Positions 43,452-52,524 of a stretch of DNA of 64,000 nt are shown one piece after another (the stretch's first letter is position 1; the number at the start of each line of letters is the position of its first letter). The stretch is taken from assembly GCA_949519155.1 (NCBI GenBank), contig CATIQU010000003.1, positions 1 to 64,000 on the forward strand. The letters run 5' to 3'. Both the position numbers and the translations under genes were made by a program. The notes under the pieces are model-generated. The model did not search any database. It saw only the letters and a list, made by a program, of their open reading frames with translations, and had not been told where the DNA came from. Source of the stretch: Polaribacter sp. SA4-10. GTDB taxonomy: Bacteria; Bacteroidota; Bacteroidia; Flavobacteriales; Flavobacteriaceae.

Positions 43452-45758
43452 CTAAAAATCTATATCTTCTTTGATCACTACTTTTTTGGGTACTTTCTCA
43501 CCTTCAAGTTCGTCACCATCTTCATCTTCGTCTTCTTGATCTCCGCAATTTATTTTTATGGATAACTTTTCTGGTTTTTCAAAATCTTCTTGACTAATAT
43601 TTAAGGTAGGGTCTGCATAACATTTTTTCATAAACAAGGCCCAAGACGGTAATGACATCGTCGCTCCTTGTCCTTTTCCAATGCCTTCAAAATGTGTAGA
43701 ACGGTCTTCTCCACCTGTCCAAACACCTGTTGCCAGGTTGGGAACGATTCCCATGAACCAACCATCCGATTGATTTTGAGTAGTTCCTGTTTTACCTGCA
43801 ATTGGGTTTTCAAATTTATAAGGAAAACCGGTAACTACATCGGGAAGTGCAGTATACGGATTTCGCAAACGCTGCCCAGAACCAGATTCTGTAACGCCTT
43901 TTAGTAAATCTAAAATCACATAAGACGATTCTTCACTTAATACTTCTTTTGTTTCTGGAGTGAATTGTTCTAAAATAGTTCCATTTTTATCTTCAATTCT
44001 TGTCAATATCATCGGGCTTACACGCAAGCCTTTATTCGCAAAGGTTGAATAGGCACTTACCATTTCCATTAATGACAATTCTACAGCGCCCAAAGCTATG
44101 GATGGATTGGCTCGGATTCGGGTTTCTATTCCTGCTAATTTTGCCAAGCGCACTACGTTTACTGGCTTAACCATATCTATTAATCGCGCAGACATGGTAT
44201 TTACCGAACCTGCCAAACCCGCTTTTAAAGTAAGCATTCCTCCGTATCGATCTCCTGAATTGTCTGGTCTCCATTCTTCTGGAATCCCGTATTTTCCTTT
44301 TGGAATGGTATAATGTACATTTGGAAATGAATCGCAAGGAGACATTTTTAGTTGATTGATGGCGGTTGCATAGACAAACGGTTTAAAGGTAGAACCTACT
44401 TGTCTTTTTTGCTGCTGAACAGCATCGTACTTAAAATATTTATTATTAATACCTCCAACCCATGCTTTTACATGACCAGTCTGTGGCTCTATCGAAAGCA
44501 ACCCTGAACGTAAAAAATATTTGTAATATCGAATCGAATCCATGGGAGACATGACCGTGTCTAAGTCTCCTTTCCAAGAAAAAACACGCATAGCTGTTTT
44601 TTTCTTAAAACTGGTATCAATTTCTTTGGCAGTTTTCCCAGCTTTTTTCATTCTTCGATACCGATCTGTATTTCGTTTCGCTCTTTGTAAAATAACGTTC
44701 ACCGTAGAATCTTTAATGTCGTAAAAAGGGGCTGTTTTATTGCTCTTTTGTTCTTTAAAAAAATGAGATTGTAAATTGGCCATATGCTCTTTTACAGCCT
44801 CTTCTGCATATCTTTGAATTCGAGAATCTAGCGTAACATGAATTTTTAACCCATCTTTAAAAATATTATATTGTTCTCCATTTGCCTTTGGATTTTTACG
44901 TACCCAAGTTCTTAATTGTTTTTGCAAATACGATCTAAAATACGTTGCGTATCCGTCACTATGGCTTTCTGGAGTGAAGTTTATTTTAAGTGGTAATTTT
45001 TGAAGAGAATCTTTTTCTTGAGAGGTTATAAATCCATTTTTTGCCATTTGAGCAAATACCACATTTCTCCTAGAAAAAGATTTCTTTTTAGAAATTTCTC
45101 TATGAGGATTATATTGCCTTGGATTTTTTAACATGGCAACTAGTATTGCAGCTTCTTGGACATCCAATTCTTTGGCTTCTTTTCCAAAATAAATTCTTGA
45201 AGCAGAACGAATTCCAGAGGCATTAAACAAGAATCCTTGTTTGTTTAAATACATTGCAATAATTTCCTTTTTTGTGTATTGTCGTTCTAGTTTTACGGCA
45301 ACAATCCATTCTTTTGCTTTTTGAAGCAATCTTTTAAAAATATTACTAGACGGTCTTTTTGTAAATAAATTTTTTGCTAATTGTTGTGTAATTGTACTGG
45401 CGCCTCCACCAGAGCCCATCTTTACAACAGCCCTTAAGGTTCCTCTAAAATCAATTCCAGAATGCTCGTAAAAACGTTCGTCTTCCGTTGCAATTAACGC
45501 ATCAATTAAGTTTTGTGGTAACTCGTTGTAATGAATTGGTGTTCTGTTTTCTGTAGCATATTTACCAATCGTAACACCATCTGAAGAGATGACTTCAGTT
45601 GCTAAGTTTGTTTGTGGGTTTTCTAGTTCTTCAAACGTTGGTAAATCTCCTAAAGAAGTTAAAAAAAACAATAAAAATATTGCTAAGATTCCGCTTAGAA
45701 TTAAAAACCAAAAACCTTTGATATATTTCTTAAAGTCTGTTTTTTTTTTACGTGCCAT
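43452..45758 (-). CDS. Penicillin-binding protein 1A (bifunctional)
   Basis: Class A PBP of about 768 residues that polymerises and cross-links peptidoglycan in the periplasm. A short cytoplasmic basic start and one membrane helix (WFLILSGILAIFLLFFLTSL) are followed by the GT51 glycosyltransferase with catalytic glutamate in ALIATEDERFYEHSGIDF, then the transpeptidase with SxxK nucleophile in VGSTFKPFVYA, SVNTMSA and GKTGTTQNQSDGWF. It ends in an acidic tail (DEDEDGDELEGEKVP). I place the start at 45758 (MARKKKTDFKK), one base after the gldH stop; the ATG at 45791 lies inside gldH. Confidence 0.95.
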   Translation of the reverse strand: MARKKKTDFKKYIKGFWFLILSGILAIFLLFFLTSLGDLPTFEELENPQTNLATEVISSDGVTIGKYATENRTPIHYNELPQNLIDALIATEDERFYEHSGIDFRGTLRAVVKMGSGGGASTITQQLAKNLFTKRPSSNIFKRLLQKAKEWIVAVKLERQYTKKEIIAMYLNKQGFLFNASGIRSASRIYFGKEAKELDVQEAAILVAMLKNPRQYNPHREISKKKSFSRRNVVFAQMAKNGFITSQEKDSLQKLPLKINFTPESHSDGYATYFRSYLQKQLRTWVRKNPKANGEQYNIFKDGLKIHVTLDSRIQRYAEEAVKEHMANLQSHFFKEQKSNKTAPFYDIKDSTVNVILQRAKRNTDRYRRMKKAGKTAKEIDTSFKKKTAMRVFSWKGDLDTVMSPMDSIRYYKYFLRSGLLSIEPQTGHVKAWVGGINNKYFKYDAVQQQKRQVGSTFKPFVYATAINQLKMSPCDSFPNVHYTIPKGKYGIPEEWRPDNSGDRYGGMLTLKAGLAGSVNTMSARLIDMVKPVNVVRLAKLAGIETRIRANPSIALGAVELSLMEMVSAYSTFANKGLRVSPMILTRIEDKNGTILEQFTPETKEVLSEESSYVILDLLKGVTESGSGQRLRNPYTALPDVVTGFPYKFENPIAGKTGTTQNQSDGWFMGIVPNLATGVWTGGEDRSTHFEGIGKGQGATMSLPSWALFMKKCYADPTLNISQEDFEKPEKLSIKINCGDQEDEDEDGDELEGEKVPKKVVIKEDIDF

Positions 45759-45759
45759 T

Positions 45760-46260
45760 TTACTTCGTTTTTTCAATACTGAATCCAACATCTGAAACTC
45801 CTTCCAATGTTTTTAAGCCTTCTGAAAAACCATTTTTTCGCATTGCTTGCCTTACATTGAATGTGTAATTTCCAGAAAATGGAAATACTTTTTCTTCTTT
45901 ATAAAATAATTTATTCTCTTTAACCTCAGTAAAACCAATTCCTAAGTATTTTCCAGAAGGAGCTGCCATTTTATACTCTAAGGTGTCTATGATTCTTGTT
46001 TTATTTGGAAAAACAAGTTCGGTAATCAGAAATAGATTACTGTATTTGTACTCCTTATTACTTCGAATATGAATGAATAAATTTCGCTTTGCAATGGTAT
46101 CTGTGACTGAAAAATCAAAACTCACATGCTCATTTAAAACCCACACACTGTTTGAAATCGCTTTATACTTCGTAAAAAGAGGTCCAGAAGTACAAGAATA
46201 GCCTACTAATAAGAGAATTAATAAACTTAAAAACTTATTTACTTTCTGAATCACTTCCAT
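45760..46260 (-). CDS. gldH: Gliding motility lipoprotein GldH
   Basis: Lipoprotein of 166 residues with signal and lipobox SLLILLLVGYSC (modified cysteine near 23). The body matches GldH as I recall it: SNSVWVLNEHVSFDFSVTD, LFLITELVFPNKTRIIDTLE and YTFNVRQAMRKNGFSEGLKT. GldH is needed for gliding and type IX secretion-linked surface motility in Flavobacterium johnsoniae. The start overlaps the end of the RicT-like gene by 26 bp, and the PBP1A gene follows at once. The same order of genes around gldH is familiar from other Flavobacteriaceae. Confidence 0.92.
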   Translation of the reverse strand: MEVIQKVNKFLSLLILLLVGYSCTSGPLFTKYKAISNSVWVLNEHVSFDFSVTDTIAKRNLFIHIRSNKEYKYSNLFLITELVFPNKTRIIDTLEYKMAAPSGKYLGIGFTEVKENKLFYKEEKVFPFSGNYTFNVRQAMRKNGFSEGLKTLEGVSDVGFSIEKTK

Positions 46261-47572
46261 TTTTAGGAGTATTGTTGTTTCGATTTCGATTGTTATTTTT
46301 TCTTGGTTTGTTGGTGTTTTTAACCGCTCCTTTTGGTTGTTCTCCTGTTTTTTTTGCCTGAGGTTTTCTTTTTGGAGCTCCGTTTGGTTGTTGTTTTACG
46401 ACTGATTTTTGCTGATTTGGATTTCCAACAGTAGCTTTTTTCTTATTACGGTTTTTGTTGTTTCTACGTTTTTTTGTTTTTGGAACATCAAAACGGGTTA
46501 AACTATCTTCTCCAACCGCATCTTCAAAATTCACTTTTATTGGTGTCTCTATCTCAGATTCATACTCTTCTAACGAGGAAGCTTTCTCATTATTTTTATT
46601 CAATTCAATTATTTCTTGTACTTGCTCTAAAGTTAATAAAAACCACTTCGATCTTTCTTCCTTGTAGGTGTACCAAAGATGTTGTTTAAAAATATCCATC
46701 TTCACAAAAACAGCCGGTCCTTTTTCGGTGTTTAAAATAGTCTCCTGTTTTGGAAAAGCTTTTAAAGCATCTAAATAAGTATCCAACTCAAAATTCAAAC
46801 AACATTTTAGTTTACCACACTGACCCGCTAACTTTAAAGGGTTTAATGATAATTGTTGATAGCGTGCCGCTGAAGTGGTTACTTTTCTAAAATCGGTTAA
46901 CCAAGTAGAACAACAGAGTTCTCTACCACAGGATCCAACACCGCCCAATCGAGCTGCTTCTTGTCTTGCTCCCACTTGTTTCATTTCTACACGAATAGAA
47001 AAAGCACCTGCTAAATCTCTAATCAATTGTCTAAAGTCGATTCTTGTTTCCGCAGTGTAATAAAACGTTGCTTTATTCCCGTCACCTTGATACTCTACAT
47101 CAGATAATTTCATTTTAAGTCCTAAACGCCCTAAAATCTCTCTTCCTTTACGCTGAGTCTCAATTTCTTTTTCTCGCGAAGCTTGCCAAACATCGATGTC
47201 TCTTTGGTTTGCCTTTCTATAAATTTTTCTTATTTCCGAACTATCTACTGGAACATTTCTTTTCTTCATTTGAACCTTTACAAGCTCTCCTGCTAAAGAG
47301 ACGGAACCAATATCATGCCCTGGTGAACCTTCTACGGCTAAAATATCGCCCATAGAAATTCTTAAGTTTTCTGTATTTTTATAAAACTCTTTTCTCCCGT
47401 TTTTAAAACGGATTTCAAAAATGTTAAATGATTCTTCTCCGTTTGGTAATGTCATGTTTGACAACCAATCAAATACTGATAATTTTTCGCATCCGCCTGT
47501 AGCGCAACTTCCGTTACTTTTACATCCTTTAGGCACACCGTCTTTACCAGTAGCACAACTACTACATCCCAT
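46235..47572 (-). CDS. PSP1-domain protein, RicT-like, with Cys-rich N-terminus and basic tail
   Basis: Cytosolic protein of 445 residues. The N-terminus MGCSSCATGKDG and CKSNGSCATGGCEKL has seven cysteines in 28 residues. The PSP1 domain follows (about 45-290), with VGARQEAARLGGVGSCGREL, CCSTWL and QCGKLKCCLNFEL as conserved cysteine motifs of RicT (YaaT), which in Bacillus works with RicA and RicF to help RNase Y process RNA and binds iron-sulfur clusters. The last 90 residues are low-complexity, rich in K, N, R and P, likely to bind RNA. It is co-transcribed with gldH and PBP1A. Confidence 0.87.
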   Translation of the reverse strand: MGCSSCATGKDGVPKGCKSNGSCATGGCEKLSVFDWLSNMTLPNGEESFNIFEIRFKNGRKEFYKNTENLRISMGDILAVEGSPGHDIGSVSLAGELVKVQMKKRNVPVDSSEIRKIYRKANQRDIDVWQASREKEIETQRKGREILGRLGLKMKLSDVEYQGDGNKATFYYTAETRIDFRQLIRDLAGAFSIRVEMKQVGARQEAARLGGVGSCGRELCCSTWLTDFRKVTTSAARYQQLSLNPLKLAGQCGKLKCCLNFELDTYLDALKAFPKQETILNTEKGPAVFVKMDIFKQHLWYTYKEERSKWFLLTLEQVQEIIELNKNNEKASSLEEYESEIETPIKVNFEDAVGEDSLTRFDVPKTKKRRNNKNRNKKKATVGNPNQQKSVVKQQPNGAPKRKPQAKKTGEQPKGAVKNTNKPRKNNNRNRNNNTPKNGSDSESK

Positions 47573-47587
47573 GTGTGTTATATTTTA

Positions 47588-47606
47588 GAAAAGCCAAAGG
47601 CTTTTT
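47588..47606. terminator. Short terminator-like hairpin
   Basis: Stem AAAAGCC/GGCTTTT with an AAA loop at 47588-47604 is followed by two more T. It lies between the RicT-like ATG (47572) and the 3' end of the broken patatin gene (47733). On the minus strand, where it would have to act, the U tract is only the stem itself. Confidence 0.35.
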
Positions 47607-48252
47607 TCTGTTTGTAAATTGATTTTCAGATTGATACAATTCTTCAATCTCATCTTCATTAATCAGTAAATATACTGAATTTTAAGCAGAAAATTAAATC
47701 TGAAATTAGGATATATTTATAAAGAGAAAGAACTAAAACCAATAGCCTAGATTAAATAAAATTGCACTCGTTTTTGTTTCTGGAGACCAACTGAATTTTA
47801 GTTCTAAAGGCCCCACAAAAGAATCGAAGCTATATCCAAGTGCGTATCCAGATTTTATCTCTTTAAAAACACTTACATCTTTTAAAAAATTGTCGTCTAA
47901 CCGGGCGTAATTGGCAATAAAACTTAAGTAATTTTTTTCTAAGAATTGATGCCTGAACACAAATTCAGACTTTAAAAAAGAACGACCTGCCAGTTCTGCA
48001 AATTCATAACCATACATAGAAACAAACGTATTTATATAGTTTTGATTATAGCCCCCTAGATAAAAATCGAAGACATTAGATCCTGAGTTCCCAAAAGTAA
48101 ACCCTGCCATGTTTGTGTTTTGGAAAGTGAGTTTTTTGAAAAAGGTAGTCGCAAATCCAAGGATGCCCTTGGCTTGTCCAAAGCTTTTAAAATCGCCATT
48201 ATTATTTGAGGAATCGAGGTACCATTTGAACCTTAAATCTGCAAAAATAACC

Positions 48253-48258
48253 TTTTTT
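48253..48258. repeat. T6 homopolymer at third frameshift
   Basis: On the minus strand the A6 run precedes GGTTATTTTTG, where the frame of piece 3 of the patatin gene is lost. Removing one base in this run or in the following GTT joins the two frames as VKK(V/G)IFADLRFKWYLDSS. Confidence 0.5.
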
Positions 48259-48960
48259 AACAAAATATTTTTGTTCATAAGTATCCAACTTTAAATAACC
48301 AAAAGCATTTAAATAATTACCATCATCAAAAACAGTTGGCTTATTGTTGTCTGAAATAGTTTCTGTAGAAACATTTAATTTTTTATGCTCTAAACCAACT
48401 CCTAAAGCAAACTTTCTATCAAAAGTTGTTTGTACAAAAATTTGATTTGTAAAATCGGTATATTTTAAATTAACACTATTAACTACAGGGGAGTTTGGTG
48501 CAATATTATTAAAGGCAGTATTTGCTCTAAATTGGTTATAGCGTGATCGAAAACCATAACTAAAATAAAAACCGTTATCTACAAAGTAGTTAAGATTGTA
48601 GCGTAGTTTATCTCCCAAAATAGCATCTACAGATAAAACATCATTATTTGTAAAAACGCCTGCTTGCTTGTATCTTGCTAAAATTGCAGATTCGTACAAT
48701 GCATCATAATGCACCCCTAACTCTAGGGTTGGTTTTTTTAATAGTTCAACTAAAGAAATTATAATTTCAGTTTTTGCAGTGGGTGTCTTCCTTAATTCAT
48801 ATGAGATTCGTTCGTAGTTTTCAGTCGCCGATAAAGAATAAATTCGCTTTGTAATGTCATTTCTAGAAACACGATCACCTACTATTAAATTTAGTTTCCC
48901 TAAAACATATGCTCTTGACTGATTTTTAATTCCATGTATGGTAATTTTAGAAAGCGTTAC

Positions 48961-48990
48961 TTTTTGTGTGTTTTTGTGTGTTTTTGTGTG
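48961..48990. repeat. Three perfect 10-bp tandem repeats at second frameshift
   Basis: TTTTTGTGTG occurs three times without a mismatch. On the coding strand the unit is CACACAAAAA. Each unit changes the frame by one, and two units instead of three join the patatin linker to the POTRA frame. Confidence 0.9.
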
Positions 48991-49130
48991 TGTTTATTCT
49001 TTTTTTCTTTTTCGTTTGTTTCGATGCAATTTCTTTAAAAATAGCTGAATATTTTACAGCAGTTCTATCTCCTTCTTTTAGAATGTCAAGTTTTTTATCA
49101 AAGTCGACAACATTGTATTTTGAAATCTCT

Positions 49131-49142
49131 GGATGGATGGAT
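49131..49142. repeat. (GGAT)3 tandem repeat at first frameshift
   Basis: Three GGAT units (ATCC on the coding strand). With two units the patatin frame continues as VYIHPEISKYNVVDFD, which is the family pattern. With three it ends as IQCCRL after the lipase domain. Confidence 0.85.
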
Positions 49143-49942
49143 GTACACTTCGATTTTACTTTTATCCAAATCTCTTTGGTTATAGATTTTATAACTTACA
49201 ATTTGATTCAAAATAGCAACTACAGAAGTTAGTTTTTCTTTTTCATACAACCTCCCTTGTACATCTACTCCTATAATAATATCTGCCCCTTTCTCTCTCA
49301 TTACATCCACAGGGAAATTATTGGCAACTCCTCCATCAATTAACAATTTATCTCCCACTTGAACAGGGTTTAAAAGTGTTGGGAAAGACCCGCTAGCTCG
49401 CAATGCAATCGGCAATGACCCTTTTTCTAAAAGAACTTGCCCTCCTGTTTCAACATCTGTTGCAATCGAAAAAAAGGGAATTTGAAGTTTTGAAAAATCT
49501 GAAATGTTTTCTGTTTCTGAGAGTAATTCGATGAGAAGACTTAGCATATTTTGCCCTTTAGAAACCCCTTTAGGTAAGCCTATTTTTCCTTTCACTACTG
49601 GTAATGAAACAATTGCATTTTCCCCATATTCTTTTTCAAAGAAAGACGTTGTACTCCTTGGTAATTTGTCTCTTATCAATGCAATGAAATCCGTTTCTAA
49701 GATAATTTCTTCAATTTGTTCTCCAGAATACCCAACAGCATACAAGCCGCCAATAATTGCGCCCATACTTGTGCCACCAATATAATCTATCTGTAAACCT
49801 GCTTTATCAATTTCTTTCAACACCTCAATATGTGCAAATCCTTTCGCTCCGCCTCCGCTAAGAACCAGCCCTACTTTTGGTTGTTTTTGCTGTGCAAAAA
49901 ACAACATTGAGGTCGCTAAAAAAGGAAGTAGGAAATACTTTT

Positions 49943-51739
49943 TCATTTTTTTAGTGGATGGTAAAATTGATGTACTTTTAAAGCTCTTGCATTGCCAATT
50001 TCTGTCTTAAGATCTTCAAAAGAAGCTTCTTTTACTCTTTTTGCTGACTTAAATTTACGCAATAAACTCGTAATCGTTTGTGCACCAATGGCGGGAATTT
50101 GCTCTAATTCTGATTGAATAGCGCTTTTACTTCGTTTATTTCTGTGAAATGTAATCCCAAATCGGTGCGCCTCGTTTCTTAAGTATTGTGTAATTTTTAA
50201 AGTTTCTGATTTCTTATCCAAATACATCGGAATAGGGTCGCCAGGATAATAAATTTCCTCTAACCTCTTTGCAATTCCGATAATGGCAATTTTCCCTCGT
50301 AAACCTAAATCATCTAAAGCTTTTAAACCAGAAGATAATTGCCCTTTTCCACCATCTACAATAATTAACTGTGGCAACGATTTATTTTCTTCCAATAAAC
50401 GCTTGTATCTTCTATACACTACCTCTTCCATAGAAGCAAAGTCATCTGGGCCAACTACGGTTTTTATATTATAATATCTGTACTCTTTTTTACTTGGTTT
50501 TCCGTCTCTAAAAACAACGCATGCTGCCACTGGGTGTGTTCCTTGAATGTTAGAATTGTCAAAACACTCAATATGTTTTGGTTCTTGTGAAAGTCGCAAA
50601 TCTTTTTTCATTTGCGCCATAATTCTTTTAACATGCCGCTCTGGATCAACAATTTTAATTTGCTTAAACTGTTCTTGTCGATAGTACTTTGCATTCCTTT
50701 CTGAGAGTTCTATAATCCGTTTTTTATCTCCTAACTTTGGAATCGTAACCTTCAATTCTTCTCCCAAATCTACTTGAAAAGGCACATAAATTTCTTTGGT
50801 TACGGAATTAAAACGCTGTCTAATTTCTACAATAAAAAGCTCCAACATTTGTTTGTCTGTCTCGTCTAATTTCTTTTTAATTTCTGTTGTATGAGATTGA
50901 ATAATTGCTCCATTCGATATTTTAAAGAAATTTGCATACCCATGCGTTTCATCAGAAATAATAGAAAACACATCAACATTGTTTATGGACGGGTTAATAA
51001 TGGTAGATTTTGCCTGGTAATTGGCCAATAAACCAACTTTCTCTTTTATTTTTTGAGCTTCTTCAAATTCCATGTTTTCGGAAAAAGAAAGCATCATTAA
51101 ATGAAATTTCTCTAAACTTTCTTTAAAATTTCCTTTTACAATATTCCTAATGGCAGCGATTTCTTCCTGATATTTTGTTTCAGTTTGCAAACCTTCACAA
51201 CCCCCTTTACAGTTTTTTAAATGATATTCTAAGCAAACTTTATATTTACCTTCATTAATTTTTTGTTGACTTAAATCGTAACTACATGTTCTAATGGAAT
51301 ACAATTCTTTGATTAGATCCAACAAAACTCTCACCGTTTTTATACTGGTATAAGGACCAAAATATTCGGACCCGTCTTTTATATGTCTACGGGTCATAAA
51401 AACTCTTGGGAATCGTTCTTTCTTAATACAAATCCAAGGATAGGTTTTATCGTCTTTTAATAAAATATTATACTTTGGTTTGTATTTTTTAATGAGGTTA
51501 TTTTCTAATAAGAGGGCGTCTGTTTCTGTATCAACAACAATGTGTTTGATGTCTACAATTTGTTTTACTAAAATGCGTGTTTTTGCATTTTCATGATTTT
51601 TAGTAAAATAGGAAGTGACTCTTTTCTTTAAATTCTTGGCTTTTCCAACATAGATAACCACTTCATTTTTATCATAGTACTGATATACCCCAGGAGAATC
51701 TGGCAAGGTTTTCAATTGAAGTTCTAAAGATGCTGACAT
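49943..51739 (-). CDS. uvrC: Excinuclease ABC subunit C
   Basis: Nucleotide-excision-repair endonuclease of 598 residues. The N-terminal GIY-YIG nuclease is visible (SPGVYQYYDKNEVVIYVGKA near 14), then the Cys-containing linker with CLEYHLKNCKGGCEGL, a UVR motif (FEEAQKIKEKVGLLANYQ), the RNase-H-like second nuclease (ECFDNSNIQGTHPVAACVVF near 400) and C-terminal helix-hairpin-helix repeats (IPAIGAQTITSLLRKF). I place the start at 51739 (MSASLELQLKTL), not the ATG at 51754. Its stop overlaps the patatin gene start by 4 bp (ATGA), so the two were translationally coupled. Confidence 0.96.
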   Translation of the reverse strand: MSASLELQLKTLPDSPGVYQYYDKNEVVIYVGKAKNLKKRVTSYFTKNHENAKTRILVKQIVDIKHIVVDTETDALLLENNLIKKYKPKYNILLKDDKTYPWICIKKERFPRVFMTRRHIKDGSEYFGPYTSIKTVRVLLDLIKELYSIRTCSYDLSQQKINEGKYKVCLEYHLKNCKGGCEGLQTETKYQEEIAAIRNIVKGNFKESLEKFHLMMLSFSENMEFEEAQKIKEKVGLLANYQAKSTIINPSINNVDVFSIISDETHGYANFFKISNGAIIQSHTTEIKKKLDETDKQMLELFIVEIRQRFNSVTKEIYVPFQVDLGEELKVTIPKLGDKKRIIELSERNAKYYRQEQFKQIKIVDPERHVKRIMAQMKKDLRLSQEPKHIECFDNSNIQGTHPVAACVVFRDGKPSKKEYRYYNIKTVVGPDDFASMEEVVYRRYKRLLEENKSLPQLIIVDGGKGQLSSGLKALDDLGLRGKIAIIGIAKRLEEIYYPGDPIPMYLDKKSETLKITQYLRNEAHRFGITFHRNKRSKSAIQSELEQIPAIGAQTITSLLRKFKSAKRVKEASFEDLKTEIGNARALKVHQFYHPLKK

Positions 51740-51869
51740 GTAACGAAAATACACATTTTAATACAGTAGTTCTTGGATCTGCTAGAAAATGTTGTCCTCT
51801 AAAATGTTAAAATTAGCGGTTATTGTGTAAGTAAAATACGCTTATTTACATCTTAAATTAGTTGCAAAC

Positions 51870-52490
51870 TTATTCTACGATTGCTGTCTCTTCTTTTGGA
51901 AACGCCTTTTTACTATAGAAAAAGAGAAGTACTACACCAACGCTAATAAACGCATCTGCAGGGTTAAAAATATACTGAAAAAAGGTAAAATTATCTCCAC
52001 CAAAAAAGGGAATCCATTCTGGTAAGGTGGCGTTTTCTATAAAAGGAAAATAAAACATATCGACTACTTTTCCGTAAAACAACTCTCCATAAGACTCCTC
52101 AGGAAAAAGGGTTGCAACCCTGTGAGCAGATGAATTAAAAATAACGCCATAAAAAACAGAGTCTATAATATTACCAACTGCTCCTGAAAAAATTAAAGAA
52201 ATCGCAAAAATTACCGCATTATGTGTCGCTCTTTTAATATGTTGTGCTAGCCAATAAATAATAGCAGAAACGGCTACCAATCGAAATAAAGTAAGAAATA
52301 ATTTCCCTGCTTTACCTCCAAACTCCCAACCCATTGCCATTCCGTTGTTTTCAACAAAATGAATTTTAAACCAACTAAAAACTTCAAAACCATCGTTAAG
52401 GGCATAATGTGTTTTCACATATACTTTCAAAATTTGATCTAAAGTAATTGCAATTAGAATTGTAAGAATTGCCAGGTTCTTTTTTGACAT
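51870..52490 (-). CDS. lspA: Lipoprotein signal peptidase (signal peptidase II)
   Basis: Inner-membrane aspartyl protease that cleaves prolipoproteins. 206 residues with four transmembrane helices, longer than the usual 160-170 because of a loop (about 115-150) between helices 3 and 4 seen in Bacteroidota forms. The signature VENNGMAMGW near 50, the catalytic aspartate in GAVGNIIDSVFYG near 110, and the second in FNPADAFISVGV near 180 are present. It serves the lipoproteins coded nearby, such as GldH and the DUF4837 protein. A -7-like TATTTTTG (minus, 52518-52511) lies 21 bp upstream. Confidence 0.94.
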   Translation of the reverse strand: MSKKNLAILTILIAITLDQILKVYVKTHYALNDGFEVFSWFKIHFVENNGMAMGWEFGGKAGKLFLTLFRLVAVSAIIYWLAQHIKRATHNAVIFAISLIFSGAVGNIIDSVFYGVIFNSSAHRVATLFPEESYGELFYGKVVDMFYFPFIENATLPEWIPFFGGDNFTFFQYIFNPADAFISVGVVLLFFYSKKAFPKEETAIVE

Positions 52491-52524
52491 TTTATTGAGT
52501 TTTGTATTTACAAAAATAAGAATA

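Larger units (their letters stand above)
47733..49946 (-). pseudogene. Patatin-like type Vd autotransporter gene split by three frameshifts
   Basis: Piece 1 (49946-49098, 282 codons) has a signal peptide (LLPFLATSMLFFAQ) and an intact patatin lipase domain: GGGAKG near 31, GTSMG with Ser60, and the DGG dyad partner Asp204. The gene then breaks at (GGAT)3, 49131-49142. Piece 2 reads PEISKYNVVDFDKKLDI and on to 48999. It breaks at a 10-bp repeat, 48961-48990. Piece 3 (48990-48202) reads VTLSKITIHGIKNQSRAYVL, a POTRA-type domain, and the first barrel strands. Piece 4 (48278-47733) gives the rest of the barrel, ending in FNLGYWF. Removing 4, 10 and 1 bases yields one frame of about 732 codons. 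Patatin plus POTRA plus 16-strand barrel is the type Vd secretion layout. Confidence 0.88.

Noticed and set aside
48961..48990. Tandem repeats considered as a CRISPR remnant
   Set aside because: Units are 10 bp, directly adjacent without spacers and inside a coding frame.
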